In this document: positions 16,329 through 25,764 of the stretch, piece by piece
Layout of the letters: the number at the start of each line of letters is the position of its first letter
How positions within the stretch are numbered: position 1 is the stretch's first letter
DNA from: Hymenobacter negativus
Lineage (GTDB): Bacteria > Bacteroidota > Bacteroidia > Cytophagales > Hymenobacteraceae
DNA length: 64,000 bases
Direction: 5' to 3'
NCBI RefSeq assembly: GCF_016056375.1
Contig: NZ_JAEDAE010000001.1
Coordinates: forward strand, 1,052,454 to 1,116,453
The notes under the pieces: generated by a model
Databases searched by the model: none
Seen by the model: the letters and a program-made list of their open reading frames with translations, nothing else
What the model was told of the DNA's origin: nothing
Program-made: the position numbers and the translations under genes

Positions 16329-17519
16329 TTACTCCGCCAGTCTTTGGTAGCGAATGCGCGGCTGTACGCTGCTGGTATCCACGTAAAACGCGAAAGTGGT
16401 TTCGGCGCTGTTGATTTCAAAGCGCACTTCGGCCAGGCGCTTGGGTGGGGTGAAGCGCGGCATGGCGGCAAAGCGCATCTCCACGGGCACGCCCGTGCCG
16501 CCCAAGGGCAGCAGGTAGAGACCGCGCTTGTCATCGAGCAGATACTGCGTGGCGGTGGCCCTCAGTTGATAGCTGGGAATGGTGTAGCCCATTTCCTCAT
16601 AGTAGCCGTGGTAGTGGAAGCGGCGCAGCACGCGCCCGGTGCGGATGTTGCGCACGAAGGCATTGGGGGCGCGCAATTGCTGCGCGGTGGGCGTGCGGCC
16701 GTAGCCCTCCATGCCATCGGCGAAGCGGATGGGGTGCGCCTTGCCGGGCGCGTACACCACCAGTACGGTGCTGTCGCTGAGGAAAGAAGCGCCCACCAGC
16801 TCGGCATCGGGCCGCTCGAAGCGCATGGGCGGCCGGCCGGGCCGCAGCAGCTCCGAGGCCGTGAGCAGAGCCGCGCCATTGGGCGAGAGCGCAGGCTCGC
16901 ACTCGGGGCCACCGCCGGGGCCACGGCCTTCGCTCAGGCGTAGCACGTTGCCGGCCAGGTCGAGTAGCAGCACCACCTGGCCGCCCACGTCGCTGTCGGG
17001 CACCATAAAATCGAGGGTGAACACCAGGGCGCCCAGCGGCCGGCTATAGCCCAGGAACTGCGGCAGGTAGGCCTCGCTCTCGGTCACAATATCAGCCCCG
17101 GCCTTCTTAAAAAAAGCGGCCTTGCGCAGCTTGCGGCTGAAAATCTGGCGACCGGATTGCTCGCGCAGCGTCACGGTATAGTAGCCCTCGAAGCCGCGCA
17201 CCCGCTTGAAGTGGCCAGGCGTTTCTTCGTAGGTGGCGGTGAGGCGGTGGGCCGAATCGGTTTCGGCGGCCAGCAGCAGGTGGTAGGGCTGGCCGTTGAG
17301 CAGGACTAGGGTATCGGCCACGGCGGGCGGGGCCCAGCCGGGAATTTCGGGCGGCGGCTTGGGCTTGGCTACGGGCACCGGGGCGGCGGGCGGCGCGGGC
17401 AGGGGCGCAGGCGCAACCGCCACGCTGGGCATGGCCCGCACATCCGACTTGGTAGAATGGAGTTTTTGCTCGCAGCCTGCCAGCAACGCCAGCAGTCCAA
17501 CGGCCACTAGATTGCGCAT
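16329..17519 (-). CDS. hypothetical lipoprotein
   Basis: A 396-residue protein starting MRNLVAVGLLALLAGCEQKL, a lipoprotein signal with LAGC lipobox (Cys16). Residues 30-60 are Ala/Pro-rich, probably a tether to the membrane. The rest is a soluble domain with repeated short beta segments (VVLLLDLAGNVLRLSEGRG, DSTVLVVYAPGKAHPIRFAD, FVRNIRTGRVLRRFHYHGYY) like a beta-propeller. Function unknown. Its ATG shares one base with the stop of the upstream esterase gene (TAATG), which indicates translational coupling. Confidence 0.8.
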   Translation of the reverse strand: MRNLVAVGLLALLAGCEQKLHSTKSDVRAMPSVAVAPAPLPAPPAAPVPVAKPKPPPEIPGWAPPAVADTLVLLNGQPYHLLLAAETDSAHRLTATYEETPGHFKRVRGFEGYYTVTLREQSGRQIFSRKLRKAAFFKKAGADIVTESEAYLPQFLGYSRPLGALVFTLDFMVPDSDVGGQVVLLLDLAGNVLRLSEGRGPGGGPECEPALSPNGAALLTASELLRPGRPPMRFERPDAELVGASFLSDSTVLVVYAPGKAHPIRFADGMEGYGRTPTAQQLRAPNAFVRNIRTGRVLRRFHYHGYYEEMGYTIPSYQLRATATQYLLDDKRGLYLLPLGGTGVPVEMRFAAMPRFTPPKRLAEVRFEINSAETTFAFYVDTSSVQPRIRYQRLAE

Positions 17520-18445
17520 TATTTTGAGAGCCAGCCGTTGGCGTCGAGCCAGTTGCGCAGGCGGTCCGTCCAGAGGTCTTTGGTGGTTTTGTTGTTGAGC
17601 CCGAAGCCGTGGCCGCCCTTGGGGTATAGGTGCATTTCGGCCGGGACGCCGTGGCGCAGGCAGGCCTGGTAGAATACGATGCTGTTGTTCACGGGCACCG
17701 TTTTGTCGTCCTGGGCGTGTACGAGAAAGGTGGGCGGCGTCTGGGCCGTCACCTGCAGCTCGTTGGAATACTGCCGGATTTGCGCGGCCGAGGGCGTCTT
17801 GCCCAGCAGGTTTTCGCGCGAGCCCGTGTGCTTCAGCGTGTCGCTGAAACTAATAACCGGGTACATAAGCACCAGAAAATCAGGCCGTACCGAAGTCGGC
17901 CCCGCATTATCGCCCACCGGCTTGGCAAATTGAGTTCCAGCCCACGCCGCCAGGTGCCCGCCCGCCGAGAAGCCCATCAGGCCAATGCGCTCGGGGTTGA
18001 GGCTGTACTTGGCGGCCTGCTGGCGCACAAGGCGCAGCGCCTGCTGGGCATCGAGCAGCGGGGCAATGGATTTATCGGGCTGGCTGGCATCGTTGGGCAG
18101 GCGGTATTTGAGCACGAATGCCGTTACGCCAAACTCGTTCAGGCGCTTGGCCACGTCGTAGCCCTCGCTGTCGATGGACAACCGGGTATAGCCTCCGCCG
18201 GGGCAGATGATAACCGCTGTGCCGTTGGCCGTGCCCGCCGCTGGCAGAAAGGCCGTAAGGTTGGGCTGCACCACGTTGGATATTCGCACACCGCCGTTGG
18301 CTAGCGTGACGCTAGTTTCCTGCACCGCGCTGGGCTTGGAGTCGGGCACGGTGCCCGTATAAATCGGGAAAGTCTGCTGTGCGAAAAGGTGCCCGGAGGC
18401 CAGCAGCAGAAGGCCCATAAAAGCAATAGTAGCTGTTGTTTTCAT
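17519..18445 (-). CDS. secreted alpha/beta hydrolase (BD-FAE-like esterase)
   Basis: A 308-residue protein with a signal peptide ending near AQQ (residue 24). The oxyanion segment CPGGGYTRLSIDSEG (about 81-95), nucleophile Ser160 in GFSAGG, an acid in HAQDDKTVPVNN and the base in GGHGFGL give a complete triad of the esterase/lipase group that often removes acyl groups from plant polysaccharides. Substrate is not determinable. ATG 18445 opens the signal peptide. A -7 element TACTTTTG lies at 18464-18471. Coupled to the following lipoprotein gene. Confidence 0.88.
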   Translation of the reverse strand: MKTTATIAFMGLLLLASGHLFAQQTFPIYTGTVPDSKPSAVQETSVTLANGGVRISNVVQPNLTAFLPAAGTANGTAVIICPGGGYTRLSIDSEGYDVAKRLNEFGVTAFVLKYRLPNDASQPDKSIAPLLDAQQALRLVRQQAAKYSLNPERIGLMGFSAGGHLAAWAGTQFAKPVGDNAGPTSVRPDFLVLMYPVISFSDTLKHTGSRENLLGKTPSAAQIRQYSNELQVTAQTPPTFLVHAQDDKTVPVNNSIVFYQACLRHGVPAEMHLYPKGGHGFGLNNKTTKDLWTDRLRNWLDANGWLSK

Positions 18446-18463
18446 AGAATAGCGGATTGTACG

Positions 18464-18471
18464 CAAAAGTA
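18464..18471 (-). promoter_or_regulatory. -7 promoter element TACTTTTG
   Basis: Exact TAnnTTTG match on the minus strand, 19 bp upstream of the esterase ATG. Confidence 0.6.
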
Positions 18472-18585
18472 CGGCACACGGTCTTATGGCGGCATTATTA
18501 AACAAACACGTAGCACTATCAGATGAAAATCCTGTAACCTGCAACCTAATTTGAATTATTCCGTACCGGCCACGGTCTTTAGGTC

Positions 18586-19407
18586 ATGCGCAAGACCACT
18601 CTGCTGGCCGCCGCCGCCCTGCTGGGCAGCCCCGGCCTCACCCTGGCCCAGAACACGCCCGACGAAAACAATCCCAACGTGGATGCCCCGTTCGTGCGAA
18701 ACATTCGTGCCGACCGTCCCGGCCAAACCATCACCGCCCAGGTGCTTCGTCCCGGCCGCCTTCAGCTCGAAACGGGCTTCCAGCGGCAGTTCGGGGGCGT
18801 GGGCCTGGCCCAGAGCATGAGCGCGGCCACGCTTCGCATCGGCTTCTTCAACAGCATGGAGCTGCGCGTGAGCCAGCCCTACTTCCACAGTGGCCCCTCG
18901 CGCATTACCGAGGCCGGGCGCCTCGATTCCAGCGGCTGGGCGCCGGTGGTGGTGGGTGCCAAGTTCATGATTTCGCCCAACTACGACACCCGCACGCAGG
19001 TCGCCATTCTGGTCGAATCGGCGGTGCCCGGCACGGGCAGTGCGGGCCTGCGCGGCACCACTTGGGGCCCCGGCGGCCGCCTGCTGGTGAGCGAGCAGAT
19101 TGGGGAGCGGTTCGGACTCGAAGCCAACTTCGGCTTCAGCCAGCGCGGCCTAACGACGAAAGACATCGAAAAAGGCCAGTTCATGGGCACGTTAGCCCTG
19201 AATGGCCCGTTGAGTGAAAAGGCCGGATTCTTTGTGGAAGCCTACGGTTACGGGCGCCAAACCCTCAATACCGGCACCACGGCGGGGGTATATTTTCGCC
19301 CCATTCCGGCCATGCGCCTTGACATCACGGCCGGCCAAGCCGTCGGCGGACTAGCGGCCGGCACCTCCACGGTGGGAGCTGGCCTCACATTCAAAGTGGG
19401 CAAGTAG
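18586..19407 (+). CDS. outer-membrane transporter-like protein (Phenol_MetA_deg family)
   Basis: A 273-residue protein with a signal peptide (cleavage near LAQN, about residue 22). It then reads IRADRPGQTITAQVLRPGRL, LQLETGFQRQFGG and alternating beta strands ending in AGLTFKVGK, the pattern of beta-barrel proteins annotated as transporter or MetA-pathway of phenol degradation. No transported substrate can be assigned. The terminator at 19446-19476 follows. Confidence 0.8.
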   Translation: MRKTTLLAAAALLGSPGLTLAQNTPDENNPNVDAPFVRNIRADRPGQTITAQVLRPGRLQLETGFQRQFGGVGLAQSMSAATLRIGFFNSMELRVSQPYFHSGPSRITEAGRLDSSGWAPVVVGAKFMISPNYDTRTQVAILVESAVPGTGSAGLRGTTWGPGGRLLVSEQIGERFGLEANFGFSQRGLTTKDIEKGQFMGTLALNGPLSEKAGFFVEAYGYGRQTLNTGTTAGVYFRPIPAMRLDITAGQAVGGLAAGTSTVGAGLTFKVGK

Positions 19408-19445
19408 AACCGACGGGCGCGATTAACCCAAAAACAACGCTCAGC

Positions 19446-19476
19446 AAAAAGCCTGCGTAGTAACGCAGGCTTTTTT
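19446..19476 (+). terminator. intrinsic terminator
   Basis: Stem GCCTGCGT/ACGCAGGC (19451-19470) followed by six T. It ends the outer-membrane protein gene. Confidence 0.9.
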
Positions 19477-19506
19477 GCGTAATATCAGCCTCTCAACCCG
19501 TTTGCT

Positions 19507-19959
19507 ATGCGCTTCACCTTTTTTCTGCTTACCCTGCTGGCCGCTGGCTGCCAGGCCCGCCCACCCCAGGAATCGGCTGCGTCCCACTCCCCTTCCCGCG
19601 TGGCGCCCGACGCCAGGCTGCGCGAAACCCGCTGGGTGCCACGCCAGCTAGCCGGCCAGCTCGTGGCCGTGCCGGCCGATACCCAGGAGCCTTACCTCCT
19701 GCTCCGCGCAGATGGCACGGCCGAAGGCAATGGCAGCTGCAACCGCTTTCGGGGCACTTTTTTCAGTGAGCAGGCTGGCGAATTGAAGTTCAGCCCGCTG
19801 ATGAGTACGCGCATGGCCTGTGCGGCCATTGCCATCGAAAACGAGTTTACCCGCGCATTGGGCCAGTCGAGCACCTACCGCATCAGCGGCGACACGCTCT
19901 TGCTATTTAATGCAACCAATGCGCCAGTGGCGCGGCTGGAGGCGGTGTATTTGCGGTAG
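19507..19959 (+). CDS. META-domain lipoprotein (HslJ-like)
   Basis: A 150-residue lipoprotein; LLAAGCQA holds the lipobox (Cys15). The META domain covers residues 37-150: RETRWVPRQLAGQLV, a central NGSCNRFRGTFF (normally G-x-x-GCNxxxG), STRMACA and the closing strand TLLLFNATNAPVARLEAVY. Homologues such as HslJ are envelope stress or antibiotic-tolerance factors; role here unknown. Confidence 0.85.
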   Translation: MRFTFFLLTLLAAGCQARPPQESAASHSPSRVAPDARLRETRWVPRQLAGQLVAVPADTQEPYLLLRADGTAEGNGSCNRFRGTFFSEQAGELKFSPLMSTRMACAAIAIENEFTRALGQSSTYRISGDTLLLFNATNAPVARLEAVYLR

Positions 19960-19963
19960 GTGA

Positions 19964-20042
19964 ATTGGTGGGGAAGTGAATTGGCAGATGATAAACAGGT
20001 AGCGCCGCTACAATCCATCTACCAGTCCACTCCCCCACCAAT
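19964..20042. repeat. imperfect inverted repeat between convergent genes
   Basis: Arms 19964-19991 and 20014-20042 (core ATTGGTGGGG...AGTG and its complement) pair with several mismatches. They fill the spacer between the META lipoprotein stop and the M28 peptidase stop. Confidence 0.65.
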
Positions 20043-20050
20043 CCGCCAAA

Positions 20051-21391
20051 TTAGCGTCGGTTGTCGTCGGTGAGGGGCGGAATGCGGGTGGGCGTTTGCT
20101 TGCCCGATACGATGCCGCTGGCACTTTGCGCAATGGCCTGGATGACGGCCGTCATGTTGCCCAGGCTCAGGCTTTCCACTTCGTCATCGACGGAATGGTA
20201 GAGGCCGTCCATCGGAATCTGGTCGGTGCTGATGGTGTGAGCCGGCACGCCGAGGCGGGCCAGGGTAGCGTTGTCGGAACGGTAGAACAGGTTTTGCTCG
20301 GGGTACGGGTCGGGCTCGAAGCGGAACTTGCTGCCGGCCAGGTTGGCTTGCAGCAGCTTGCCGAAATCGGACCGCTCGTAGCCGGTGATGAAGGCGGTGT
20401 TGGGTCCGAATTTGGCCTCCTTGCCAATCATCTCAATGTTGAACATGGCCGCCACCTGCTGCGGGTCGAGCTGTTTCGAGAAAAACTGGGAGCCGAAACC
20501 GCCCACTTCCTCGGCCGCGAAGGCTACGAAGATGAGCGGACGCGCATTGTCGTTTTTCTTCTTGAAGTATTCGGCCAGGGCCACCACGGCGGTGGTGCCG
20601 CTGGCATCGTCGTCGGCCCCGTTGGCGATGGAATCGCCGGCCACTGGCTTGAGGTAGCCAAGGTGGTCGTAGTGGCCCGAGAACACCACGTTTTCCTTGG
20701 CCCGCTTGGGGTCGTGGGCGGGCAGCATGCCCACGATGTTGCGTAGCTCTACGGGCTGCAGCACGCTGCTGGCGCTGATGCGGTAGGTGAGCGTTGCCGG
20801 CTTGGGCCCCAGCACAAACACCGTTGAGAAAGGTTTTGGCTGCTCGGCGCTGGTGGTGCCTTTCGCCACGTAGCCCGCCAGCTGACGGAATACTTTGGCC
20901 TGGGCCGTATCAACGAAAACCAGGGTATTAGCCTTGGGGCGCAGGTAGGAGAACAGCTTGCCGCGCTCGGTGGGCTCGGGGCCGATGACGACCACGGCCG
21001 GCGGCTGGGCATCTTCGCTGGTCCAGCGCAGGGTGGGCTCGCCAGAAATGGCCACGGCCTGCAGCGGCGCCAGGGTTTGGTCGTTGATGACGGCCGCCAC
21101 CGGGCTGGTCAGGCCCTGGTACACGGTGAGGGTTTGCTCGAAATTAGCCTGGCCCGGCAATGGCTTCAGGCCGATGCGCTTGAATTCGGCGGCCAGAAAC
21201 TGGGCCGCTTTCAGGCCACCGGGCTGGCCGGTGCCGCGGCCCTGCATGTCGTCGGCCGCCAGGGTCTGGATAACGCGGGTGACCGTGGCGGACGATACGC
21301 TGGCGGCTTTGGGGGCCGGTTTAGCGGCTTTTTTCTGGGCAATGGCCGGCACGGTGGCCAGCATTGCTCCAAGGAGAAGCATTTGTTTCAT
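20051..21391 (-). CDS. M28-family metallopeptidase, secreted
   Basis: A 446-residue protein with a signal peptide (MKQMLLLGAMLATVPAIAQ). Residues 40-110 (QTLAADDMQGRGTGQPGG) and the catalytic part after residue 230 match M28 aminopeptidases: FSGHYDHLGY gives a zinc His, NGADDDASGTT the bridging Asp, FAAEEVGGFGS the catalytic and ligand Glu pair, and GVPAHTIS the last His. An inserted region near residues 110-220 looks like a PA-type domain. It should cleave peptides in the periplasm or outside the cell. The ATG starts 121 bp downstream of the pyruvate carboxylase stop, with a repeat between them. Confidence 0.92.
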   Translation of the reverse strand: MKQMLLLGAMLATVPAIAQKKAAKPAPKAASVSSATVTRVIQTLAADDMQGRGTGQPGGLKAAQFLAAEFKRIGLKPLPGQANFEQTLTVYQGLTSPVAAVINDQTLAPLQAVAISGEPTLRWTSEDAQPPAVVVIGPEPTERGKLFSYLRPKANTLVFVDTAQAKVFRQLAGYVAKGTTSAEQPKPFSTVFVLGPKPATLTYRISASSVLQPVELRNIVGMLPAHDPKRAKENVVFSGHYDHLGYLKPVAGDSIANGADDDASGTTAVVALAEYFKKKNDNARPLIFVAFAAEEVGGFGSQFFSKQLDPQQVAAMFNIEMIGKEAKFGPNTAFITGYERSDFGKLLQANLAGSKFRFEPDPYPEQNLFYRSDNATLARLGVPAHTISTDQIPMDGLYHSVDDEVESLSLGNMTAVIQAIAQSASGIVSGKQTPTRIPPLTDDNRR

Positions 21392-21429
21392 CTAGTGTAC
21401 TGATAATTAGCGCTGGGCAGGTGTAAAGT

Positions 21430-21496
21430 CGCCTATTTGCGTCTCGTCGTTGGCTTATCCATGAGAACGGCCCACACGAGGAGACGCAAATAGGCG
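21430..21496. repeat. inverted repeat with GAGACGCAAATAGGCG arms
   Basis: Perfect 16-bp arms 21430-21445 and 21481-21496 with weaker pairing beyond (GTGTAAAGTCG against CGTATCTAC). The GAGACGCAA core matches the 16221-16317 repeat. Confidence 0.85.
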
Positions 21497-21514
21497 TATC
21501 TACATCCGCCAACT

Positions 21515-24500
21515 TTAGCTTAAGGTCAAAACTAAGTCGTCGGCCGATACGCGGGTACCTTCGGGCAGCACCACGTCGGCCACGGTCAGGTCCTGCGGGG
21601 CGGTGATGGTGGTTTCCATCTTCATGGCTTCGATGACGAAAAGCGGGGTGTTTTTGGGCGCGGCCTGGCCGGGTTTCACCAGCACTTTGCTCAGCATACC
21701 TTGCAGCGGCGCACCCAGTTGGCGCGGGTTGGCCTTGTCGGCTTTGGCGTTGCTGATTTTGGTGACGGCCACCGACTGGTCGCGCACCTGCAGGTTGCGG
21801 GTCTGGCCGTTGAGGGTGAAGAAGATGGTGCGGCAGCCCTCCTCGTTGATGTCTCCCACCGACTCCAGACGGACGATAACCGACTTGCCCCGGGCAATTT
21901 CGATGATGGTTTCCTCGCCCGATTTTAGGCCGTAGAAAAACACCGACGTAGGCACCTTGCTCACGTTGCCAAACTTCTGGCGGAAGGCCCAATACTCTTC
22001 AAACACCTTGGGGTAGAGCAGCGACGAGAGCATATCGGTAAACTTCGCGCCGGGAAATTTCTCCTGAAAAGCGGGCCATTCCTTGTCGAAATCGATGGGC
22101 GCGAGGTGCTCGTTGGGCCGGTCGGTGAACGGGGTTTCGTTCTTCAGAATCAGCTTTTGCAGCTCGGCGGGCCAGCCGCCTTCGGGCTGGCCGATGTCGC
22201 CCCGGAACAGCTCGCGCACCGACTCCGGGAAGTTGAGGCCCTCCCCTTTCGCCATCACGTCGTCGGGCGTGAGGTTATTGCTCACCATGAACAAGGCCAT
22301 GTCACCCACCACTTTAGAGCTGGGCGTCACCTTCACAATGTCGCCAAACATCATGTTCACGTCGGCAAAGCGCTGCTTCACTTCCTCGAACTTATCGAGC
22401 AAGCCCAGCGAGGCCGCCTGCGGGCGCAGGTTGGAGTACTGCCCGCCCGGAATCTCGTGCTGAAACACCTCCGAGGTGCCCGCTTTCAGGCCCGACTCAA
22501 ACGGGTAATACATCTCGCGCACGGCCTCCCAGTAGTTGCTGAACTCGTTGAGGGAATGCTGGTTGAACTCGCGGTGGCGCGGCGTGTGGCGCAGCATTTC
22601 CACCACCGAGTTGAAGTTGGGCTGCGAGGTGAGGCCCGAGAGCGAGCCCAGCGCCACGTCGATGACGTTGGCCCCGGCTTCCACGGCTTTGGCGTAGGTG
22701 GCGGCTTGTAGCGACGAGGTGTCGTGGGTGTGCAGGTGGATGGGCAGCTTCACGGTATCGCGCAGCCCCTGAATCAGCTCCGTAGCAGCGTACGGCTTCA
22801 GCAGGCCGGCCATGTCCTTGATGCAGAGGATGTGGGCGCCGGCGTCTTCAAGCTGCTTGGCCAGCCGGAGGTAGTAGTCGAGGGTGTATTTGGTGCGGTT
22901 CGGGTCTAGGATGTCGCCGGTGTAGCAGATGCTGGCCTCGGCCAGGCGGGTGGTTTTGTTGCGCACGAAGCCGATGCAGGACTCTAGGCCTTTTATCCAG
23001 TTCAGCGAGTCGAAAATGCGGAACACGTCCACGCCGGTTTCGGCCGCCTGCTGCACAAACCGCTCGGTCAGGTTATCCGGGTAAGCCTTGTAGCCCACGC
23101 CGTTGGCTCCGCGAATAAGCATTTGCAACAGAATATTCGGAATGGCTTCGCGCAGCTTGGCGAGGCGCTCCCAGGGGTCTTCGTGCAGGAAGCGCAGGGC
23201 CACGTCGAAGGTCGCGCCGCCCCAGACTTCGAGCGAAAATGTCTGGGGGTGCTGCTGGGCATAGGCGCGGGCCACTTTTAGCATGTCCCAGGTGCGCATG
23301 CGGGTGGCCAGCAGGCTCTGGTGGGCGTCGCGCAGGGTGGTGTCGGTGTAGTGGATAAGCGGCTCATTGCGCAGCCACTCCGCAAATTTCTCGGGGCCGA
23401 GCTCGTCCAGCTTTTGCTTGGTGCCGGGCGCAGGCGCGGCGAATTCGAAGTGCGGAATGTGCGGGCGGCGCGGGTTGGCGCGTGGGTCGAGCAGGTTGCG
23501 CACGTCGGGGTTGCCGTTCACCACCGTCTCGCCGATGAAGCCGAGCAGGCGCGTGGCGCGGTCCTGCCGGGTTTCGAATTGGAACAGCTCCGGGTGGTCC
23601 TTAATGAAATCGACGGTGGCGTGCCCGGTCTGGAATTCCTCGTTGCCGACGATATTTTTCAGGAATGGAATGTTGGTTTTCACCCCGCGAATCCGGAATT
23701 CATCCAGGGCGCGCAGCATTTTCTGGGCCGCGCCGTGCAGCGTGGGCGCGTGGGCCGAGATTTTGACCAGCAGCGAATCGAAAAACGGTGACACCACCGC
23801 GCCCTGGTACACCGAGCCCTCGTCGAGCCGGATGCCGAAGCCGCCGGCCGAGCGGTAGGCCACGATGGTGCCGTAGTCGGGCTTGAAGTCGTTGGCAGGG
23901 TTTTCGGTGGTCACGCGGCACTGCACCGCAAAGCCGGCGCGCAGCGGCACCACCTCGGGCCCAAGGCCAATTTCGGGGTCGCTGAGCTTGTGGTTGGCGG
24001 CAATGTAAATCTGGGTTTTAATCAGGTCGATACCGGTAATCATCTCGGTCACCGTGTGTTCCACCTGAATGCGCGGATTCACTTCGATGAAGTAAATCCG
24101 GTCTTGCTCGGGGTTCACCAGGAATTCCACGGTGCCCACGTTATCGTAGCCCACGGCCCGCCCGATGCGCAGGGCGTACTCGTACAGAAGGTGACGCTGG
24201 TGGTCGGGCAGGTTCATCGCCGGGGCCACTTCCACCACTTTCTGGAAGCGGCGCTGCACCGAGCAGTCACGTTCATAGAGGTGCACGAGGTTGCCGTGGT
24301 GGTCGCCCACCAGCTGCACCTCAATGTGCTTGGGCCGCTCCACGAACTTCTCTAGGAACACCGTGTCGTCGCCAAAGGCATTCAGGGCCTCGTTCCGCGC
24401 CTCAAAAAAGCCCTTTTCCAGCTGTTCATCGTCGCGGATGATGCGCATGCCGCGCCCGCCGCCGCCGCTGGCCGCCTTCAGCATCACGGGGTAGCCAATG

Positions 24501-24955
24501 CGCTGGGCCTCGGTTTTGGCGGTTTCAAAGTCAACTAATTCGGCCTCGCTGCTCTCGATTTGGGGCACCTGGCACTGCTGGGCCACCTCCTTGGCGCGCA
24601 CTTTGTCGCCGAGGGCCTCCATGACTTCGGGGCGTGGGCCCACGAAAATAATGCCTTCCTCGGCGCAGCGGCGCGAGAGCGTGGCATTTTCCGAGAGGAA
24701 GCCGTAGCCGGGATGGATGGCGTTGACGCCGTTTTCCTTCGCGATGCGGATGATGCCCTCGATGTCCAGATACGGCTTCAGCGGCTCGTCGTCGCGGCCA
24801 ATCTGGTAGGCTTCGTCGGCCTTGTAGCGGTGCTGCGAGTACCGGTCCTCGTAGGTGTACACGGCCACCGTGGGGATGTTGAGCTCGGTGGCGGCGCGCA
24901 TCACGCGAATGGCAATTTCGCCGCGGTTGGCGACCAGGAGTTTAGTTATGTTCAT
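21515..24955 (-). CDS. pyc: pyruvate carboxylase
   Basis: A 1146-residue single-chain enzyme, the full length of the family. Biotin carboxylase: VANRGEIAIRVMRAA at the start, then GGGGRGMR and FIEVNPRIQVEHTVTEMITG. Carboxyltransferase: from about residue 530, with TLRDAHQSLLATRMRTWDML, CIKDMAGLL and LHTHDTSSLQ. Biotin carrier: EAMKMET with biotinyl Lys1112. It makes oxaloacetate from pyruvate, bicarbonate and ATP in the cytoplasm, replenishing the TCA cycle. ATG 24955 (MNITKLLVANRGE) was chosen; the frame is open 19 codons further with no family match. Confidence 0.97.
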   Translation of the reverse strand: MNITKLLVANRGEIAIRVMRAATELNIPTVAVYTYEDRYSQHRYKADEAYQIGRDDEPLKPYLDIEGIIRIAKENGVNAIHPGYGFLSENATLSRRCAEEGIIFVGPRPEVMEALGDKVRAKEVAQQCQVPQIESSEAELVDFETAKTEAQRIGYPVMLKAASGGGGRGMRIIRDDEQLEKGFFEARNEALNAFGDDTVFLEKFVERPKHIEVQLVGDHHGNLVHLYERDCSVQRRFQKVVEVAPAMNLPDHQRHLLYEYALRIGRAVGYDNVGTVEFLVNPEQDRIYFIEVNPRIQVEHTVTEMITGIDLIKTQIYIAANHKLSDPEIGLGPEVVPLRAGFAVQCRVTTENPANDFKPDYGTIVAYRSAGGFGIRLDEGSVYQGAVVSPFFDSLLVKISAHAPTLHGAAQKMLRALDEFRIRGVKTNIPFLKNIVGNEEFQTGHATVDFIKDHPELFQFETRQDRATRLLGFIGETVVNGNPDVRNLLDPRANPRRPHIPHFEFAAPAPGTKQKLDELGPEKFAEWLRNEPLIHYTDTTLRDAHQSLLATRMRTWDMLKVARAYAQQHPQTFSLEVWGGATFDVALRFLHEDPWERLAKLREAIPNILLQMLIRGANGVGYKAYPDNLTERFVQQAAETGVDVFRIFDSLNWIKGLESCIGFVRNKTTRLAEASICYTGDILDPNRTKYTLDYYLRLAKQLEDAGAHILCIKDMAGLLKPYAATELIQGLRDTVKLPIHLHTHDTSSLQAATYAKAVEAGANVIDVALGSLSGLTSQPNFNSVVEMLRHTPRHREFNQHSLNEFSNYWEAVREMYYPFESGLKAGTSEVFQHEIPGGQYSNLRPQAASLGLLDKFEEVKQRFADVNMMFGDIVKVTPSSKVVGDMALFMVSNNLTPDDVMAKGEGLNFPESVRELFRGDIGQPEGGWPAELQKLILKNETPFTDRPNEHLAPIDFDKEWPAFQEKFPGAKFTDMLSSLLYPKVFEEYWAFRQKFGNVSKVPTSVFFYGLKSGEETIIEIARGKSVIVRLESVGDINEEGCRTIFFTLNGQTRNLQVRDQSVAVTKISNAKADKANPRQLGAPLQGMLSKVLVKPGQAAPKNTPLFVIEAMKMETTITAPQDLTVADVVLPEGTRVSADDLVLTLS

Positions 24956-25083
24956 ATAGCTGGTGGGATGGTAGGCGCGAATACGGCGAATGTAGGCCAA
25001 AGGCTGCTGCAATGCCAGCCTTTACCTGCAATTCCACCGGCAAGCACAGGCTGAGCTCCCGCGTGGAGAGCGCAGTTGGCCGT

Positions 25084-25091
25084 TATATTTG
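25084..25091 (+). promoter_or_regulatory. -7 promoter element TATATTTG
   Basis: Exact TAnnTTTG match 40 bp upstream of the ATG at 25132. Confidence 0.55.
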
Positions 25092-25131
25092 ACAGGCCCG
25101 GCGCTACCTCGCCAGTCCTTTCTTCCACTCC

Positions 25132-25737
25132 ATGAAACGTATTTATTATTTGCTGCCCGCATTGCTGAGCAGCCCGGTACAGGCGCAGCCAACGGCTTCG
25201 ACGGCGCCCGCCCCATTCCTGGCCAACGCGTGGTATATCGGGCTGGGCGTCGGCAATGGGGCGGAGATATACGGCGGGTACCATGCCCCGCACTGGCTGG
25301 CCTACGGCCGGCTGCGCGGCAAGTGGTGGGGGCCGGACAAAGAGCCGAAAGCTCACCTGTTCGGAGACGATGTCAACACCAGCTCCCGGCAAACCGAAGT
25401 GGCAGCGCTACTGGGTGTGCCCGTGGCGGCGGGCCGTTCCTACTTTTATGCCGCGGCGGGCGTGGCCTACGTAAGCGGGCGGCAACTGGGCGAATACCGC
25501 TACAGCGTGCGCAAAAGCGGCCTGCTTTCCTCCGATGCCACGCACTACTACGCTTACCGCGACTACCAGGCCATCGGCCTGCCGCTGGAGCTGGGCTGGC
25601 AGTCGGCGGCTTATGCCGACGGGAATGCCCGGTTTGGGCTGGTTGGGCAGGTCAATCTGAATCCACAGCACTCGGTTTTTTGCCTCTTGGCTACGGTTTC
25701 CGTCCGGCTTTCACCACTGCGGCGCGCGGACTTGTAG
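25132..25737 (+). CDS. hypothetical exported protein, probable outer-membrane barrel
   Basis: A 201-residue protein with a signal peptide (MKRIYYLLPALLSSPVQAQ). The rest alternates Tyr/Trp/Gly strands (AWYIGLGVGNGAEIYGGYHA, FYAAAGVAYVSGRQLGEYRY, LPLELGWQSA), like a small beta-barrel. No family recognised. The lipoprotein gene at 25765 follows by 27 bp and is probably co-transcribed. Confidence 0.7.
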   Translation: MKRIYYLLPALLSSPVQAQPTASTAPAPFLANAWYIGLGVGNGAEIYGGYHAPHWLAYGRLRGKWWGPDKEPKAHLFGDDVNTSSRQTEVAALLGVPVAAGRSYFYAAAGVAYVSGRQLGEYRYSVRKSGLLSSDATHYYAYRDYQAIGLPLELGWQSAAYADGNARFGLVGQVNLNPQHSVFCLLATVSVRLSPLRRADL

Positions 25738-25764
25738 CCGGCGCACCCGTTTTTTATTGCTGCC